Positions 46,292 through 47,748 of a stretch of 47,748 nucleotides of DNA are shown one piece after another (the first letter of the stretch is position 1; each line of letters starts with the position of its first letter). The translations under genes and the position numbers were made by a program. Source of the DNA: Clostridia bacterium. Lineage in GTDB: Bacteria > Bacillota_A > Clostridia > Christensenellales > Borkfalkiaceae. Under the pieces are notes generated by a model. It saw only the letters and a program-made list of their open reading frames with translations, did not search any database and was not told the DNA's origin. Location: the NCBI GenBank assembly GCA_017462825.1, contig JAFTQI010000029.1, forward strand, positions 1 to 47,748, given 5' to 3'.

Positions 46292-47641
46292 TTACTCCTT
46301 TTTTCTCTTGCTTACTAATAGATTATATAATAAATCGAGCAAAAAAGCAATCAAATAACACACGTTTGTCGCATACGCCATACCGTAAACGGATACACTC
46401 GAGTCTCGCAGCCACCACGAATAAAGCGCCGTTTTGACCGTTACGGCTATCAGCATAGAGAGTGCGGCGCATTGCGGTTTCCCTTGCGCCGTCAAGCATG
46501 CCGAAAGGGTTTGCACCAACGAAAGCAGCAGCGCACTGACCGAAAAAATTTGAATGAGTTTGACGAGCGTTGTCAGTTCTTCCCCGTTTAAGGAACGAAA
46601 AATAATCCGCGCGACAGGCTCGGCAAAAAAGTAAAGTCCTACCGCCGAGGGTAGCGCAACCGCAACCGTCACCAACAGCGAAAAATAAATCCTTTTACGA
46701 ATACTTTTTCCTGCGCGTTTCCCCACCGCTTTAGCGCTAACCGTAGCAACGGCGGGCACACTCGCCGCCGCAATCCCGTAGCAAATGGAAACGGGCAAAT
46801 TAATTACGGTGACCGCCCCGCCCGAAAACAACCCAAACAGCGCAACAGGGTCGCTTGCGTAAGCACTTAAAAACCGCGGCACAAGTACACTATCCAAAAG
46901 CCCCGAAAGGGGGATTAAAATCGAACTGAACGTGACGGGTATACTCAGCCGCAAAATTGATTTCATCGCGACCCTGCCCCCATCGTTTATCTTTTTTATT
47001 CCCGTTTTGGCTCGCTTATAAAAAACGAGCATTAACAAAAGCGCGACAAGCTCGGAAACGGATACGGCAAGGAGCAAAAAGGAAACCGCTTTGGCTACGT
47101 TGTCGCGAAATAGATAGGCAAATAACAATCCTACCCCCACTTTCACCGCTTGCTCGGTAATTTCGGAAAGGGCGGTGGGGTGCATTTTATTTCTACCTTG
47201 AAACCAACCCCGAAAAACGGAGATTGCCGAGACAAGCAAAACGGACGGCGCGAGCGTGAAATATCCCGCTGTAATCTCTCTCGCCCCTTGCGCGCGCGCT
47301 AAAAAAGGCGCGATTATGCACATCAATATGCTGCCGCAAAGCCCGATAATCAAAAAGAGCTTCATCGCCGTTTTGAAAAGCGGTCTATCAGACTCCCCCT
47401 TGCCGAGTCTTTCCGCGGTCAGTTTGGAAATGGACGCAGGAATCCCCGTGGCGGAAACGGTCAAAAGCAAGCAATACACGGGGTAGACCATTTGATAAAG
47501 CCCTATCCCGTGACTTCCTATTACGTTGGTTAATGGAATGCGGTACAGCGCGCCCAAGATTTTCGCGATAAATCCCCCGACTGCAATCCACGCCGCACCT
47601 TTTAAAAACGCACCTTTGCCTTGTTTCTTTGCTTTTTCCAT
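46292..47641 (-). CDS. yabM: YabM/SpoVB-like polysaccharide flippase (MOP superfamily)
   Basis: This 449-residue carrier has about 12-14 membrane helices. The N-terminal LKGAAWIAVGGFIAKILGAL then YRIPLTNVIGSHGIGLYQMV are the hallmark of the SpoVB/YabM group of lipid-linked oligosaccharide flippases; ATGIPASISKL follows. In spore formers SpoVB relatives act in cortex or cell-wall precursor transport. At 449 residues it is somewhat shorter than the usual ~520. GGGGGTGA precedes the ATG. It leads the set yabM-yabN-dusB. Confidence 0.88.
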   Translation of the reverse strand: MEKAKKQGKGAFLKGAAWIAVGGFIAKILGALYRIPLTNVIGSHGIGLYQMVYPVYCLLLTVSATGIPASISKLTAERLGKGESDRPLFKTAMKLFLIIGLCGSILMCIIAPFLARAQGAREITAGYFTLAPSVLLVSAISVFRGWFQGRNKMHPTALSEITEQAVKVGVGLLFAYLFRDNVAKAVSFLLLAVSVSELVALLLMLVFYKRAKTGIKKINDGGRVAMKSILRLSIPVTFSSILIPLSGLLDSVLVPRFLSAYASDPVALFGLFSGGAVTVINLPVSICYGIAAASVPAVATVSAKAVGKRAGKSIRKRIYFSLLVTVAVALPSAVGLYFFAEPVARIIFRSLNGEELTTLVKLIQIFSVSALLLSLVQTLSACLTAQGKPQCAALSMLIAVTVKTALYSWWLRDSSVSVYGMAYATNVCYLIAFLLDLLYNLLVSKRKKE

Positions 47642-47696
47642 ACGTCACCCCCATGCCTTATTATGGGGATAAACAGAATGAAAAATACAAAAATCA

Positions 47697-47728
47697 GGGC
47701 TGTCGCCTTTCGGCGACAGCCCCTTTTT
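47697..47728. terminator. Intrinsic terminator upstream of yabM
   Basis: GGGCTGTCGCC-TTTC-GGCGACAGCCC has an 11-bp perfect stem. It is followed by CTTTTT on the plus strand and TGATTTTTG on the minus strand, so it may stop transcription from either side. As it lies only 55 bp before the yabM start, a minus-strand gene beyond the right edge is probably the one it ends. Confidence 0.82.
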
Positions 47729-47748
47729 ACTCAAAACTTATGCAGTTG

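Overview
The window looks like chromosome of an uncultured, low-to-mid GC Firmicute of class Clostridia. The reasons are the sigma-A type promoters (one is a perfect TTGACA-17-TATAAT), strong AGGAGG-like ribosome sites, a T-box leader, a tandem glycine riboswitch, a yabM-yabN (SpoVB-like flippase plus MazG) pair, and teichoic-acid-type enzymes with no outer-membrane genes. I cannot name a genus from the sequence. No phage, insertion sequence, transposase or CRISPR array is visible.

Layout. 1-3226 (minus): serS, a DEDDh exonuclease and the 5' part of an RsmF-like rRNA methyltransferase. 3453-6011 (plus): a CtpE-like P-type ATPase. 6155-10862 (minus): gyrB-gyrA. 11424-15700 (plus): an LtaS-like AlkP-superfamily membrane enzyme, a protein that joins a YidC/Oxa1 insertase to a TagB/TagF-type polymerase domain, and a small acidic membrane protein. 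15948-19254 (plus): a lipoprotein with an RsgI-like domain, an ECF sigma factor, a membrane anti-sigma factor with a second RsgI-like ectodomain, and a metallophosphoesterase. 19524-33925 (minus): a branched-chain amino acid block, read in the order ilvE, T-box, leuA, ilvB, ilvH, ilvC, ilvD, leuC, leuD, leuB, a DUF815 AAA ATPase, ilvA, ridA. 34132-36143 (minus): a Na+/alanine-glycine symporter under a tandem glycine riboswitch. 36246-38541 (plus): a DUF1538 membrane protein with two PII-like proteins. 38595-42282: a small lipoprotein (plus), then a repeat-rich surface protein and a secreted tyrosine phosphatase (minus). 42546-47641: tRNA-Arg(CCG) (minus), mnmA (plus), and the minus-strand set yabM, yabN/mazG, dusB.

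How the parts work together. The amino acid block makes valine, leucine and isoleucine from threonine and pyruvate. IlvA supplies 2-oxobutanoate, RidA clears its reactive enamine by-product, and the T-box links transcription from leuA onward to uncharged tRNA, most likely tRNA-Leu. The glycine riboswitch ties symporter expression to glycine. The 11424-15700 cassette looks like an envelope-polymer module in which membrane insertion and glycerophosphate-type transfer are physically joined. The sigma/anti-sigma cassette looks like a surface-signalling unit with one membrane-spanning and one lipid-anchored copy of the same sensor domain.

The most unusual non-coding feature is a family of seven structured repeats of about 100-140 bp at 1700-1944 (two tandem copies), 8826-8948, 19386-19494, 24033-24157, 27252-27395 and 30722-30821. 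Each lies just after the stop codon of a minus-strand gene. In most copies the outer inverted arm contains that gene's stop codon, so each copy is matched to its own gene end. The inner stems show compensatory changes between copies.
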